Shown piece by piece: positions 1-7,528 of a stretch of DNA of 64,000 nucleotides (positions are counted from its first letter, which is position 1; each line of letters opens with the position of its first letter). The position numbers were made by a program, and so were the translations under genes. The notes under the pieces were generated by a model, which was not told the DNA's origin, searched no databases, and worked only from the letters and a program-made list of their open reading frames with translations. Origin of the DNA: VXYL01 sp965199915 (GTDB taxonomy: Bacteria > Pseudomonadota > Gammaproteobacteria > Pseudomonadales > Azotimanducaceae); NCBI GenBank assembly GCA_965199915.1, contig OZ241348.1:868001-932000 (forward strand). The letters run 5' to 3'.

Positions 1-1
1 A

Positions 2-130
2 GGCTGCGCGGCGGTGGACATCACCCTCAAGCAAGGCGTGGAGTCCTCGCTGCTCGGGCAGATCCCGGAACTCACGGAAGTGCGCGACGTCACCGATCAC
101 ACGATGACGGAGAACGCCTACTACCGTTGA
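2..130 (+). CDS. nfuA: Fe-S biogenesis protein NfuA, C-terminal end (truncated by window edge)
   Basis: The last 42 codons of a gene entering from the left. The visible peptide contains VDITLKQGVESSLLGQIPE and ends in TENAYYR. It matches the end of the Nfu domain of NfuA, a scaffold/carrier that passes 4Fe-4S clusters to apo-proteins in the cytoplasm. The CxxC cluster-binding motif lies at the extreme left: only its second Cys (GCAAVD) is inside the window. The stop is TGA at 128-130. The 3' end overlaps the end of the convergent DAHP synthase gene by 41 bp. Assignment rests on a short piece, but the GVxxxLLxxxPELxxVRDxTDH pattern is characteristic of NfuA. Confidence 0.8.
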   Translation, partial: GCAAVDITLKQGVESSLLGQIPELTEVRDVTDHTMTENAYYR

Positions 131-1220
131 CGCGGCGCTGCGCGAGCCGGCTGCGCAGCGGCGAGCGCAGGCGCGTGGCGAGCGACCGCAACAGCGCGGC
201 GGTGGCGTCCCAGCCCATGCAGGCGTCCGTGATGGAGACGCCGTAGGTCAAGCCGCGCAACGGCGCGAACGGTTGCTTGCCGGGCGCGAGGTTGCTCTCC
301 GCCATGAGGCCGACGATGGAGCGGTTGCCGGCCGCGATCTGATCGGCCACCGCCTCGGCCACCGCCGCTTGCCGCTCGTGTCGCTTGGCGGAGTTGGCGT
401 GCGAGCAGTCCACCATGATGTTCACCGGCAACCCGGCCGCCGCCAGAGCGTCTTCGCAGCGGGCCACCGCGTCGGCCGCGTAGTTCGGACCGGCGTCGCC
501 GCCGCGCAGGACGATGTGCGTGTGCGGATTGCCCGGCGTTTCGGTGCGCGCGACCTTGCCGTGTTGGTCCATGCCAAGGAATCTCTGCGGACTCGCGGCG
601 AACCGCATCGCGTTGATGGCGGTGGTCGGCGTGCCGTCGGTGCTGTTCTTGAAGCCGACCACGGCGCCGAGGCCGGACGCCATCTCGCGGTGCGTCTGCG
701 ACGCCGCGGTGCGGGCGCCGATCGCCGCCCAGGTGACCAGATCGTGCAGGTATTGGGGGATGCACGGGTCCAACGCCTCGGAGGCCACCGGCACACCCTG
801 CGCCGCGAGGTGCAGCAGCAGCTCGCGCGCCAGGAGGAGGCCGTGTTCGATGTCGAACGAGGCGTCAAGATGCGGGTCGTTGATGAGGCCCTTCCAGCCA
901 AGGGTGGTGCGCGGTTTCTCGAAGTAGGCGCGCATCACCAACAGCAGAACATCGGCGGTCTCGTCGGCGAGCGGCTTGAGTTGCCGTGCGTAGTGGCGGG
1001 CGGCCGCCGGGTCGTGGATGGAGCACGGGCCGACGATCACCAGCAGCCGATGGTCGCGCCGCCGCAGGATGTTGGCCACCCGTCGTCTGGACGCCGCAAC
1101 GAAGCGCTCGGCGGCGCGCGGCGCTGGCCGCGCGCGCTTCAACTGCGCCGGCGTCGGCAATCGCCGTTGCGCGATGCCGTCGTTGCGGCTGCTGTTTCCG
1201 TATTCCGTGGCGGTGGACAT
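90..1220 (-). CDS. 3-deoxy-7-phosphoheptulonate (DAHP) synthase, class I (AroF/AroG/AroH family)
   Basis: Catalyses condensation of phosphoenolpyruvate and erythrose 4-phosphate, the first step of the shikimate pathway to Phe, Tyr and Trp. Visible family motifs are LLVIVGPCSIHD, MRAYFEKPRTTLGWKGLINDP, GARTAASQTHREMASGL, GFKNSTDGT, VDCSHANS and VGLMAESNL. ATG at 1218-1220 is chosen because GGAGA sits just upstream; an in-frame ATG at 1289 would run through the attenuator hairpin. About 376 residues, slightly long because an Arg-rich tail extends over the 3' end of nfuA. Which isozyme (AroF, G or H) cannot be told. A leader peptide with Tyr-Trp-Phe codons and an intrinsic terminator lie directly upstream, which suggests repression by all three aromatic amino acids through attenuation. 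Confidence 0.93.
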   Translation of the reverse strand: MSTATEYGNSSRNDGIAQRRLPTPAQLKRARPAPRAAERFVAASRRRVANILRRRDHRLLVIVGPCSIHDPAAARHYARQLKPLADETADVLLLVMRAYFEKPRTTLGWKGLINDPHLDASFDIEHGLLLARELLLHLAAQGVPVASEALDPCIPQYLHDLVTWAAIGARTAASQTHREMASGLGAVVGFKNSTDGTPTTAINAMRFAASPQRFLGMDQHGKVARTETPGNPHTHIVLRGGDAGPNYAADAVARCEDALAAAGLPVNIMVDCSHANSAKRHERQAAVAEAVADQIAAGNRSIVGLMAESNLAPGKQPFAPLRGLTYGVSITDACMGWDATAALLRSLATRLRSPLRSRLAQRRVNGSRRSPSSCDR

Positions 1221-1233
1221 TCGCGTCTCCAAA

Positions 1234-1271
1234 GAAAAAACCCCGAGGCGGCCACATCGCCGATCGGGGTT
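1234..1271 (-). terminator. Intrinsic terminator (attenuator) in the DAHP synthase leader
   Basis: Read on the minus strand: AACCCCGA (1271-1264), a GC-rich loop that can itself pair (TCGGCGA/GGCCGCC), TCGGGGTT, then a U-rich run interrupted by one C. The T-run ends about 10 nt before the start codon of the DAHP synthase gene and next to its ribosome binding site. A second hairpin, AAGGGCG/CGCCCTT, lies just upstream at about 1280-1300 and could be part of an alternative fold. The position between leader peptide and structural gene is that of an attenuator rather than a gene-end terminator. Confidence 0.75.
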
Positions 1272-1313
1272 GTACGCGAAGGGCGACACACACGCCCTTG
1301 TTGCAAAGAGCGC

Positions 1314-1433
1314 CTACCGTGCGCGAAACCAATAGCCGTCGCGCGCCGCCCCAGGGGCGGCGTTGCGGGCGAGGGCGCAGGCGGTGCGCGAGGCATCCGC
1401 TTGCACAATGGCGGCTGACGGTGGCGTCTTCAT
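1314..1433 (-). CDS. Leader peptide for attenuation of DAHP synthase (39 aa, Tyr-Trp-Phe codons)
   Basis: A 39-codon frame from ATG (1433-1431) to TAG (1316-1314). It ends in GYWFRAR-stop, with TAT TGG TTT as three consecutive codons for the three aromatic amino acids. It is followed by two hairpins, the second an intrinsic terminator, and then the DAHP synthase gene. This is the classical arrangement in which stalling on scarce charged tRNA decides between antiterminator and terminator folds. There is no clear Shine-Dalgarno sequence before the ATG. The candidate -10 box ends only 8-9 nt upstream, so the leader could be translated from a leaderless mRNA. Apart from the Y-W-F run the peptide has no recognisable features. 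Confidence 0.7.
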   Translation of the reverse strand: MKTPPSAAIVQADASRTACALARNAAPGAARDGYWFRAR

Positions 1434-1441
1434 TGGAGCGA

Positions 1442-1472
1442 ATTGTGTTCGAGAAGCCGGGCGAATGTCAAC
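1442..1472 (-). promoter_or_regulatory. Candidate sigma-70 promoter of the DAHP synthase leader transcript
   Basis: On the minus strand a perfect TTGACA (1472-1467) is followed after 18 nt by CACAAT (1447-1442), a weak match to TATAAT. Transcription would begin near 1434, almost exactly at the leader-peptide ATG. Confidence 0.5.
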
Positions 1473-1498
1473 CGCAACCGCGCGTGGAAACAAGCCGT

Positions 1499-1732
1499 CT
1501 ACGGCGCGGCCCCGGCCTCGTCGGCAACGCCGTCGAGGCGCACATTCACCGCGTGCAACCCTTTGGGGCCTTCCTGGACGTCGAAGGTGACTGGTTGTCC
1601 GGCGCCCAAAGAGCGGTAGCCGTCCATCTGAATGGACGAGTAATGCACGAACAGATCTTCACCGCCGGCGTCCGGCAAAATGAACCCGTACCCCTTGGCG
1701 TTGTTGAACCACTTCACGGTGCCGTTTGCCAT
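1499..1732 (-). CDS. cspD: Cold shock domain protein, CspD-like
   Basis: A 77-residue single cold-shock-domain protein beginning MANGTVKWFNNAKGYGFI, with RNP1-like KGYGFI and RNP2-like DLFVHYS motifs that bind single-stranded RNA/DNA. The MDGYRSLGAGQPVTFDVQEGPKGLHA stretch is more like gammaproteobacterial CspD than CspA. ATG at 1730-1732 is preceded by GGAGGTA at good spacing; upstream in-frame codons are not cold-shock sequence. It has its own transcription unit upstream of, and in the same direction as, the DAHP synthase gene. Likely cytoplasmic RNA chaperone; the CspD assignment over other Csp paralogues is by resemblance only. Confidence 0.88.
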   Translation of the reverse strand: MANGTVKWFNNAKGYGFILPDAGGEDLFVHYSSIQMDGYRSLGAGQPVTFDVQEGPKGLHAVNVRLDGVADEAGAAP

Positions 1733-2089
1733 GCCGGCTTTACCTCCTCGGGCATACGCCCGCCTGCGGTGCCGGCGATCAGCCGGAACGCGGGCACCCC
1801 CCGAACACCTTGCGAATCTGAACCACAACGCGCGGCTTGTCAAGCGGGCGCGGATCCCAAGGCGCGTCGGGACGCCGTGCCGCGTCGTCTCTCCGCGCCG
1901 GCCGCACCGGCGCCAGCGTGCAACTTCTGCTCAATCAAGCCACTGATTTGCTACGATCATCGACGCTGCATGACGGAGGCGCAACAGCGGTGCGTGCAAG
2001 TCGGTTCGAGCCGGATCCCGTCGTCGAAGCCGGCAAGCGCCACATCGACCGCCAAGGGGTTGTCGCGTGGCGGTCGCGGGAGGGGTGAC

Positions 2090-2779
2090 TTGAAGGCGTC
2101 CAAAATCACCTTGGTGGTCGTGGTGGTCGCGCTCATCGTCGCGTTTGTTCTCTTCGACCTCAAGGCGCTGTTCACGCTTGAGAACCTGAAGAGCTATCTG
2201 AGCGCGATCGAGGACTTCCAGCGCGAGAACCGCCTGCTCGTGCTGGGCGCGTTCTTCCTCGTGTACCTCTTGGCGATGGCGCTTTCGCTCCCCATCGCCA
2301 CGGTGTTGACGCTCGGCGCCGGCGCGTTGTTCGGCTTTTGGCTGGGCGTGGCGCTGGTGTCGTTCGCGAGCACGATCGGCGCCACGTTGGCGTTCGCCGC
2401 CGCCCGCTACTTGTTCCGAGACGCCGTGCGCGGCCGCTTCGCGAAGCAGCTGACGGCCATCGACCGCGGCGTGGCGAAGGATGGCGCGTTCTACCTGTTC
2501 GCCATGCGGCTGGTGGTTGCGATTCCGCCGTCCGTGATCAACGTGGCGATGGGGGTTACCCCGATGCGGGTCTGGACGTTCTACTGGGTGAGTCAACTCG
2601 GCATGTTGGCGGCCACCTGCGTGTACGTGAACGCCGGGTTGCAATTGGCGCAATTGGAGAGTGTTGCGGGCATCCTGTCGCCCATGTTCATCGGTTCGTT
2701 CCTGCTCCTCGGTTTGTTCCCGTTGCTGGCGAAAAAGGCGCTGGACAGCTATCGCGCGCGCCGACAACCGAACCGATGA
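2090..2779 (+). CDS. TVP38/TMEM64-family (DedA-like, SNARE-associated/VTT domain) membrane protein
   Basis: A 229-residue integral membrane protein with an N-terminal helix at about residues 5-25, a helix pair near ENRLLVLGAFFLVYLLAMALSLPIATVLTLGAGALFG (the VTT core), a re-entrant-like FAMRLVVAIPPSVINVAMG segment and a C-terminal helix. TTG at 2090 is chosen because GGGAGGGG lies 4 nt upstream; no usable ATG exists nearby. The 3' end overlaps the next gene in an ATGA arrangement. Members are thought to move lipids or ions across the inner membrane but the substrate is unknown. In many proteobacteria this domain is fused to the following oxidoreductase; here it is a separate polypeptide. Confidence 0.85.
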   Translation: MKASKITLVVVVVALIVAFVLFDLKALFTLENLKSYLSAIEDFQRENRLLVLGAFFLVYLLAMALSLPIATVLTLGAGALFGFWLGVALVSFASTIGATLAFAAARYLFRDAVRGRFAKQLTAIDRGVAKDGAFYLFAMRLVVAIPPSVINVAMGVTPMRVWTFYWVSQLGMLAATCVYVNAGLQLAQLESVAGILSPMFIGSFLLLGLFPLLAKKALDSYRARRQPNR

Positions 2780-4278
2780 ATCCCCTCGCGCACCCGTTCC
2801 GCCGCCGCCACGCGCGCGTGGCCTTGCGGCGGTTCGCCAAGCCGAGCCGTTTCGACGCCAACATGGTGGTGATCGGCGCCGGTTCGGGTGGCTTGGTCGC
2901 GGCCCTCATCGCCGCCACCGTGAAGGCGAAGGTCACGCTCGTGGAACGCCACCGCATGGGCGGCGACTGCCTGAACACCGGCTGCGTGCCCAGCAAGTCG
3001 TTGCTGCGCTCCGCCAAGATGCTCTCCTACATGGCGCGCGCCCAGGAGTTCGGCTTCCAAAAGGCCAGTGCCGAGTTCGACTTCGCGGACGTGATGGAGC
3101 GCGTGCAGAGCGTCATCCGGCGCATCGAGCCGAACGACTCGGTGGAGCGCTACACGAGTCTCGGCGTGGACTGCGTCGCGGGGGACGCCACCATCGTCTC
3201 GCCGTGGCGCGTGCGGGTGGGCGGCGCAGAGATCACGGCGCGCAACATCGTCGTGGCCACCGGCGGCGCGCCGTTCGTGCCGCCCATCCCCGGCTTGGAG
3301 CCGGCGGACTACGTCACCTCGGACACCATTTGGGAACTGCGCGCCTTGCCGCGCCGCTTCGTGGTGCTCGGCGGCGGACCGATCGGCTGCGAATTGGCGC
3401 AGGCGTTCGCGCGCTTCGGCGCCGAGGTGACGCAGGTGGAGCGCAATCCCCACCTGCTGATGCGCGAAGACGAGGACGTGAGCGCGCTGGTGCAGGCGCA
3501 GTTCGCGTCCGAGGGCGTGCGCGTGCTGACCAACCACCAGGCGGTGCGCGTGGAATCCGCGCAAGGCGAAAGGCGGCTCGTGTGCGCGGGCGAGGAGGGC
3601 GAGGTCGCGGTGCCCTTCGATCTGATCCTGGTGGCGGTGGGGCGGACGCCCAATACCGCCGGCCTCGGCTTGGAGGAGGTGGGCGTGGCGTTGCGCGGGA
3701 ACGGCGCGGTGGAGGTGGACGACTACCTGCGCACGTCCGTGCCCACGATCTACGCGTGCGGCGACGTGACCGGCCCCTACCAGTTCACGCACACCGCCTC
3801 CCACCAGGCGTGGTACGCCGCGGTGAATCCCCTGTTCGGCATGCTGCGCCGCTTCAAGGTGGACTACTCGGTGATTCCCTGGACGACGTTCACGGATCCC
3901 GAGGTGGCGCGCGTCGGCTTGAACGAGCAGGAGGCGGCGCGGGCGAACGTGCCGGTGGAGGTGACCCGCTTCGATCTTGCCGAATTGGATCGGGCGTTGG
4001 CCGATGGCGAGGGCAGGGGTTTCGTCAAGGTGCTCACGCCGCCGGGCAAGGACCGCATACTCGGCGTCACCATCGTTGGCCACCACGCCGGCGACCTTGC
4101 CGCCGAGTTCGTGCTCGCCATGAAGTGGAGGCTGGGCCTGAAGAAGGTGATGGGCACCATCCACATCTACCCGACGTTGGCGGAGGCGAGCAAGTTCGCC
4201 GCCAGCGCTTGGCGCAAGGCGCACGCGCCGGAGCGATTGCTGGATTGGGTGGCGAAGTTCCACGCCGTGCGCCGGTGA
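2776..4278 (+). CDS. FAD-dependent pyridine nucleotide-disulfide oxidoreductase (class I, mercuric reductase-like)
   Basis: About 500 residues. FAD-binding GAGSGGLVAALIAA lies near residues 33-46, the redox-active disulfide GGDCLNTGCVPSK near 59-71, an NAD(P)-binding GGGPIGCE motif near 198, the second FAD motif TIYACGDVTG, and a C-terminal dimerisation domain with HIYPTLAE. The start ATG overlaps the TVP38 stop (ATGA), implying translational coupling. It lacks the N-terminal metal-binding domain and the C-terminal vicinal Cys pair of true MerA, and no lipoyl enzyme genes are nearby, so a function in mercury or pyruvate metabolism is not supported. The close pairing with the TVP38 protein suggests a membrane-linked redox role. 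Confidence 0.85.
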   Translation: MNPLAHPFRRRHARVALRRFAKPSRFDANMVVIGAGSGGLVAALIAATVKAKVTLVERHRMGGDCLNTGCVPSKSLLRSAKMLSYMARAQEFGFQKASAEFDFADVMERVQSVIRRIEPNDSVERYTSLGVDCVAGDATIVSPWRVRVGGAEITARNIVVATGGAPFVPPIPGLEPADYVTSDTIWELRALPRRFVVLGGGPIGCELAQAFARFGAEVTQVERNPHLLMREDEDVSALVQAQFASEGVRVLTNHQAVRVESAQGERRLVCAGEEGEVAVPFDLILVAVGRTPNTAGLGLEEVGVALRGNGAVEVDDYLRTSVPTIYACGDVTGPYQFTHTASHQAWYAAVNPLFGMLRRFKVDYSVIPWTTFTDPEVARVGLNEQEAARANVPVEVTRFDLAELDRALADGEGRGFVKVLTPPGKDRILGVTIVGHHAGDLAAEFVLAMKWRLGLKKVMGTIHIYPTLAEASKFAASAWRKAHAPERLLDWVAKFHAVRR

Positions 4279-4284
4279 ACTTCG

Positions 4285-4309
4285 CCGCCGGCGCTGTTGC
4301 GGCCGGCGG
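4285..4309. terminator. GC-rich inverted repeat between convergent genes (possible bidirectional terminator)
   Basis: CCGCCGGC and GCCGGCGG form an 8-bp stem around a 9-nt loop, between the stops at 4278 (+) and 4316 (-). There is no T-run on either side, so intrinsic termination is uncertain. Confidence 0.35.
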
Positions 4310-4315
4310 GTCAAG

Positions 4316-5317
4316 TCAGTCCAGCGTCGCCAGCAGCTCCAGCAGGTCGCAGACGCGGTTGGAATAGCCCCACTCGTTGTCGTACCACGCAAGCGCCTTG
4401 AGAAAGCGACCGTCCGTCAACTGCGTGAACGAGGCGTCGAAGATGGAGGAGTGGGGGTTGCCGATGACGTCCGAGGAAACCACCGGCTCGCCGGTGACCT
4501 CCAGCACCTTGCCGAGGCGCTCGGAGGCGGCTTCGGCGCGCATCGCCTCGTGAACGGCGTTCACGCTGGTGGCGTTCTCGAGTTCCACGAACAAATCCAC
4601 CACCGAACCGTCCAGCACCGGCACCCGGGAGGCGATGCCGTCCAAGCGTCCACGCAGCGCCGGCAGCACTTCGCCCACCGCCTTCGCGGCGCCGGTGGAG
4701 GTGGGGATGATGTTCTCCGCCGCGGCGCGGCTGCGCCGCCAATCGGCGTGGGGCACGTCGGCGAGGCTTTGGTCGTTGGTGTAGGCATGCACCGTGTTGA
4801 TCACGCCCTCGCGGATGCCGAACCGGTCCGCGAGCACCTTGGCCACCGGCGCGAGGCAGTTGGTGGTGCAGCTGGCGTTGGAGATCAGGCGGTGGCTCGG
4901 CCGCAGGCCGTCCTCGTTCACGCCCATCACCACGGTGTGGTCGATGGCGTCCTTGGCCGGCACCGTCAACACCACCCGCTTGGCGCCGGCGACCAGATGC
5001 GTCGCCAGCTGCTCGCGGGCGCGGAACACGCCGGTGGACTCCACCACGGCGTCCACTTCCAGCGCCCCCCACGGCAGCCGGGCGGGGTCGCGTTCCTCGT
5101 ACAGGCGCGCCCGGCCCCCCAAGGTCACCAGCTCGCCGTCGGCAATCGTCACCGGCCCTTCGAAGCGCCCCATCACGGTGTCGTAGGTGAGCAGGTAGCC
5201 CAGCGTGTCGTGATCGAACAGGTCGTTGATGGCGACCACGTCGAGGTCGGCGCGGGCTTGCGCGATGCGGAACACGGCGCGCCCGATGCGTCCGAAACCG
5301 TTGATGGCGACGCGCAT
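4316..5317 (-). CDS. gap: Glyceraldehyde-3-phosphate dehydrogenase, type I
   Basis: 333 residues, normal for the family. N-terminal Rossmann motif INGFGRIGR, Asp at the adenosine ribose position (INDLFD) indicating NAD preference, catalytic SNASCTTNC with Cys150, catalytic His in NTVHAYTNDQ, and C-terminal WYDNEWGYSNR. Oxidative phosphorylation of glyceraldehyde 3-phosphate in glycolysis/gluconeogenesis, cytoplasmic. ATG at 5315-5317 has a GGAGGAAAG ribosome binding site that lies inside the end of the preceding gene; only 2 bp separate the two genes, so they form an operon. An erythrose-4-phosphate dehydrogenase role is possible for close relatives but no pdx genes are here. Confidence 0.94.
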   Translation of the reverse strand: MRVAINGFGRIGRAVFRIAQARADLDVVAINDLFDHDTLGYLLTYDTVMGRFEGPVTIADGELVTLGGRARLYEERDPARLPWGALEVDAVVESTGVFRAREQLATHLVAGAKRVVLTVPAKDAIDHTVVMGVNEDGLRPSHRLISNASCTTNCLAPVAKVLADRFGIREGVINTVHAYTNDQSLADVPHADWRRSRAAAENIIPTSTGAAKAVGEVLPALRGRLDGIASRVPVLDGSVVDLFVELENATSVNAVHEAMRAEAASERLGKVLEVTGEPVVSSDVIGNPHSSIFDASFTQLTDGRFLKALAWYDNEWGYSNRVCDLLELLATLD

Positions 5318-5319
5318 GG

Positions 5320-6369
5320 TCAGCTTTCCTCCGCCGTCCGGTCCAAACCGGCGTAGCAAGCGGCCACATCCAGGATGCGGCGCGCGTGGCCGAGCGTCTC
5401 GTGCCAAGCCAGCAGTTTGATCAAGCGCTCGCCCGCTTGCAGCGTGCCTTGCAAATCCACGAGCAGGGATTGGGAACAGCTCTTCACATCCGACGACACG
5501 ATGGGATCCGGCGTCACGCCGAGCAACGCGGGCGCCGCCTCGGCCGCCGCCACGAACCAATCGTTCACGGTCTTGGCGTCCACGCCCGCGGCGGCGAAGG
5601 CCACCGTCAGGTCCAACAACGAACCGGCGGGCACCGGCACGTTCATTGCGAAACCGCTCAGTTTGCCCGCCGCGGCGGGAAGCAGCCGCTCCACCCAGCG
5701 CACCGCCGGCGTGTCGTTGGGAATGATGTTCTCGGCGCCGGAACGGCTGCGCCGGTAGTCCGCGCCCACATGGTCCTGCAAGCTCTGATCGCTGGTGTAG
5801 GCGTGTACCGACGTCAACGTCGCGTGCGCGATGGGCCGCGCTTCGGTGATCACTTGCAGCGCCAGCGCGGTGGCGGTGGTGGAGGCGGAGCCGGCGGACA
5901 CGATTTGGTCCTCGGCCGCGGCGCCGGCGTGGTTGACGCCGTAGAGCACCACGCGATCCAACGCATCGTCGCCATCGTCGTGCGCGGGCAGCGACGAGAC
6001 GACCACCCGGCGCGCCCCGTTTTCCAAATGCGGCAGCAGCTCGCGCCGGGTGCGGAACCGGCCAGTGGCGTCGATGACCAGCTCGACGCCGAGCACGTCC
6101 CACGGCACTTCGGCGGGCGTCTCGGCGCGCAACAGCCGCGCCCGGCAGGTACCGGCGTCCAGCCGCGCGACCAAATAGTTGCCCTCCAAGGTGATGGCGC
6201 CGGGCGCGGGGCGTGGGGTGGTGGAGCGGGTCAGCAGATGGTGCAGGATGGTCGGTTCGCCGACATCGGACACGGCCACCACTTCGCAGCGCGCGTCCGC
6301 GAGCGCGGAGAGATAGGTCTGCCGGCCCACTTGGCCGAAGCCCATCAGACCGATTCGCACTGGTCGCAT
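5320..6369 (-). CDS. GAPDH-like paralogue lacking the catalytic cysteine (probable pseudoenzyme)
   Basis: 349 residues, aligned end to end with the neighbouring Gap: GFGQVGR matches GFGRIGR, SVHAYTSDQSLQDHVGADYRRSRSGAENIIP matches the catalytic-His segment, and PVPAGSLLDL and PIVSSDVKSCSQS match the C-terminal domain. At the active site, ISNASCTTNC is replaced by VSAGSASTTA, placing Ala162 where the nucleophile Cys should be. The C-terminal WYDNEWGY signature is WHETLGHA. GAPDH chemistry is therefore not expected. It is first in an operon with gap (2-bp gap). The reading frame is intact and in normal codon usage, so it is a maintained gene, not a decaying copy. A structural or regulatory partner of Gap, or binding of another NAD-linked ligand, is possible; function unknown. 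Confidence 0.85.
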   Translation of the reverse strand: MRPVRIGLMGFGQVGRQTYLSALADARCEVVAVSDVGEPTILHHLLTRSTTPRPAPGAITLEGNYLVARLDAGTCRARLLRAETPAEVPWDVLGVELVIDATGRFRTRRELLPHLENGARRVVVSSLPAHDDGDDALDRVVLYGVNHAGAAAEDQIVSAGSASTTATALALQVITEARPIAHATLTSVHAYTSDQSLQDHVGADYRRSRSGAENIIPNDTPAVRWVERLLPAAAGKLSGFAMNVPVPAGSLLDLTVAFAAAGVDAKTVNDWFVAAAEAAPALLGVTPDPIVSSDVKSCSQSLLVDLQGTLQAGERLIKLLAWHETLGHARRILDVAACYAGLDRTAEES

Positions 6370-6504
6370 ACGTCCCCGGCTTGCGGCCCCCACCGCGTGC
6401 CAGAATAACGGAAGAGAGCGGCGATTTGGGCCGCAGTGCGAAAACGTAAAGCGTGAAAGACCGCGGCCAGTGGAAGCGGTTGACGCGAACGGGAAATCAA
6501 TCAC

Positions 6505-7455
6505 TTGGCCACACGCCTCGTTTTGACCCTCATGGGCCCCACCGCCGCCGGCAAGACGGCGGCGGCGCTGCGCTTGGCGGAGCGGGGCGATGTGGACATC
6601 GTCAGCGTGGATTCGGCCATGGTGTACCGGCGCATGGACATCGGCACCGCCAAGCCGAGCGCCGACACGCTGGCCCGCCACCCGCACGCCCTGGTGGACA
6701 TCCGCGAGCCGTGCGAGACCTATTCCGCCGCGCGGTTCGTGGCGGATGCGGACGCCGCGGTGCGGGCGTCTTTCGCCGCCGGCCGCACGCCGCTCTTGGT
6801 CGGCGGCACCATGTTGTACTTCCGCGCGTTCAAGCAGGGCATCGACGCGCTGCCGCCGGCGAACGCCGGGTTGCGCGAGCGCATCGCCGAACGCGCCGCG
6901 GCCCACGGGTGGCCGCGCCTGCACCGGGAGTTGGCGCGGCGCGACCCCGACGCGGCGGCGCGCATCGATCCGCGCAACGGGCAGCGCATCGGGCGCGCCT
7001 TGGAGGTGTGCGAGGCCACCGGCGCGCCGATCTCGGCGCAATGGGCGAAAACCGCCGTCCCGGCGCATGAACGCCTCGGCTGCCGGTTGGTGGAAAGCGC
7101 CATCGTTCCGCCGGCGCGGGCAGCCCTCCATGCCCGCATCGCCGAGCGCGCGCGCGCCATGATCCGCCGCGGCTTTGTGGAGGAAGTGGCCGCCTTGCGC
7201 GCGACGTCGGCGCTTTCCCTCTCCACGCCGTCGATGCGGGCGGTGGGCTACCGGCAGATTTGGCGGCACTTGGACGGCGAATACGACCACGCCGAGATGC
7301 TGCTGCGCGTGGAGGCGGCGACGCGCCAGTTGGCCAAGCGCCAACTCACCTGGCTGCGCGGCTGGAATGGCTTGGCGCTCGAAGCGCCCGACGCGCTGGG
7401 CGTGTTGGAGTTGTTTCGCAACTTCCGCGCCTGCCGCGAACCCGACTCGTTGTGA
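6505..7455 (+). CDS. miaA: tRNA dimethylallyltransferase
   Basis: Transfers a dimethylallyl group to N6 of A37 in tRNAs reading UNN codons. About 316 residues, the normal length. P-loop GPTAAGKT at about residues 11-18, then DSAMVYRRMDIGTAKPS, the family signature, LVDIREPCETYSAARF, LLVGGTMLYFRAF, and the C-terminal RQLAKRQLTWLRG. The start used is TTG at 6505; the first ATG (6532) would begin inside the P-loop region and is unlikely. It is transcribed divergently from the GAPDH pair across a 135-bp spacer. Not next to hfq or mutL, its usual neighbours in gammaproteobacteria. Confidence 0.95.
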   Translation: MATRLVLTLMGPTAAGKTAAALRLAERGDVDIVSVDSAMVYRRMDIGTAKPSADTLARHPHALVDIREPCETYSAARFVADADAAVRASFAAGRTPLLVGGTMLYFRAFKQGIDALPPANAGLRERIAERAAAHGWPRLHRELARRDPDAAARIDPRNGQRIGRALEVCEATGAPISAQWAKTAVPAHERLGCRLVESAIVPPARAALHARIAERARAMIRRGFVEEVAALRATSALSLSTPSMRAVGYRQIWRHLDGEYDHAEMLLRVEAATRQLAKRQLTWLRGWNGLALEAPDALGVLELFRNFRACREPDSL

Positions 7456-7528
7456 TCCGACGCTGTTGACAAAGCCGGTGGGCAGGGACAGGGTAGCCGC
7501 TCGGCAACGCGAGGCCAGTCGCCGCACC

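Noticed and set aside
2776..4278. Mercuric reductase (merA)
   Set aside because: The redox-active disulfide is present, but there is no N-terminal metal-binding domain, no C-terminal Cys pair and no mer genes nearby.
4316..5317. Erythrose-4-phosphate dehydrogenase (epd)
   Set aside because: All canonical GAPDH active-site motifs are present and there is no pyridoxal or pgk/fba context to favour Epd; gap is the simpler call.
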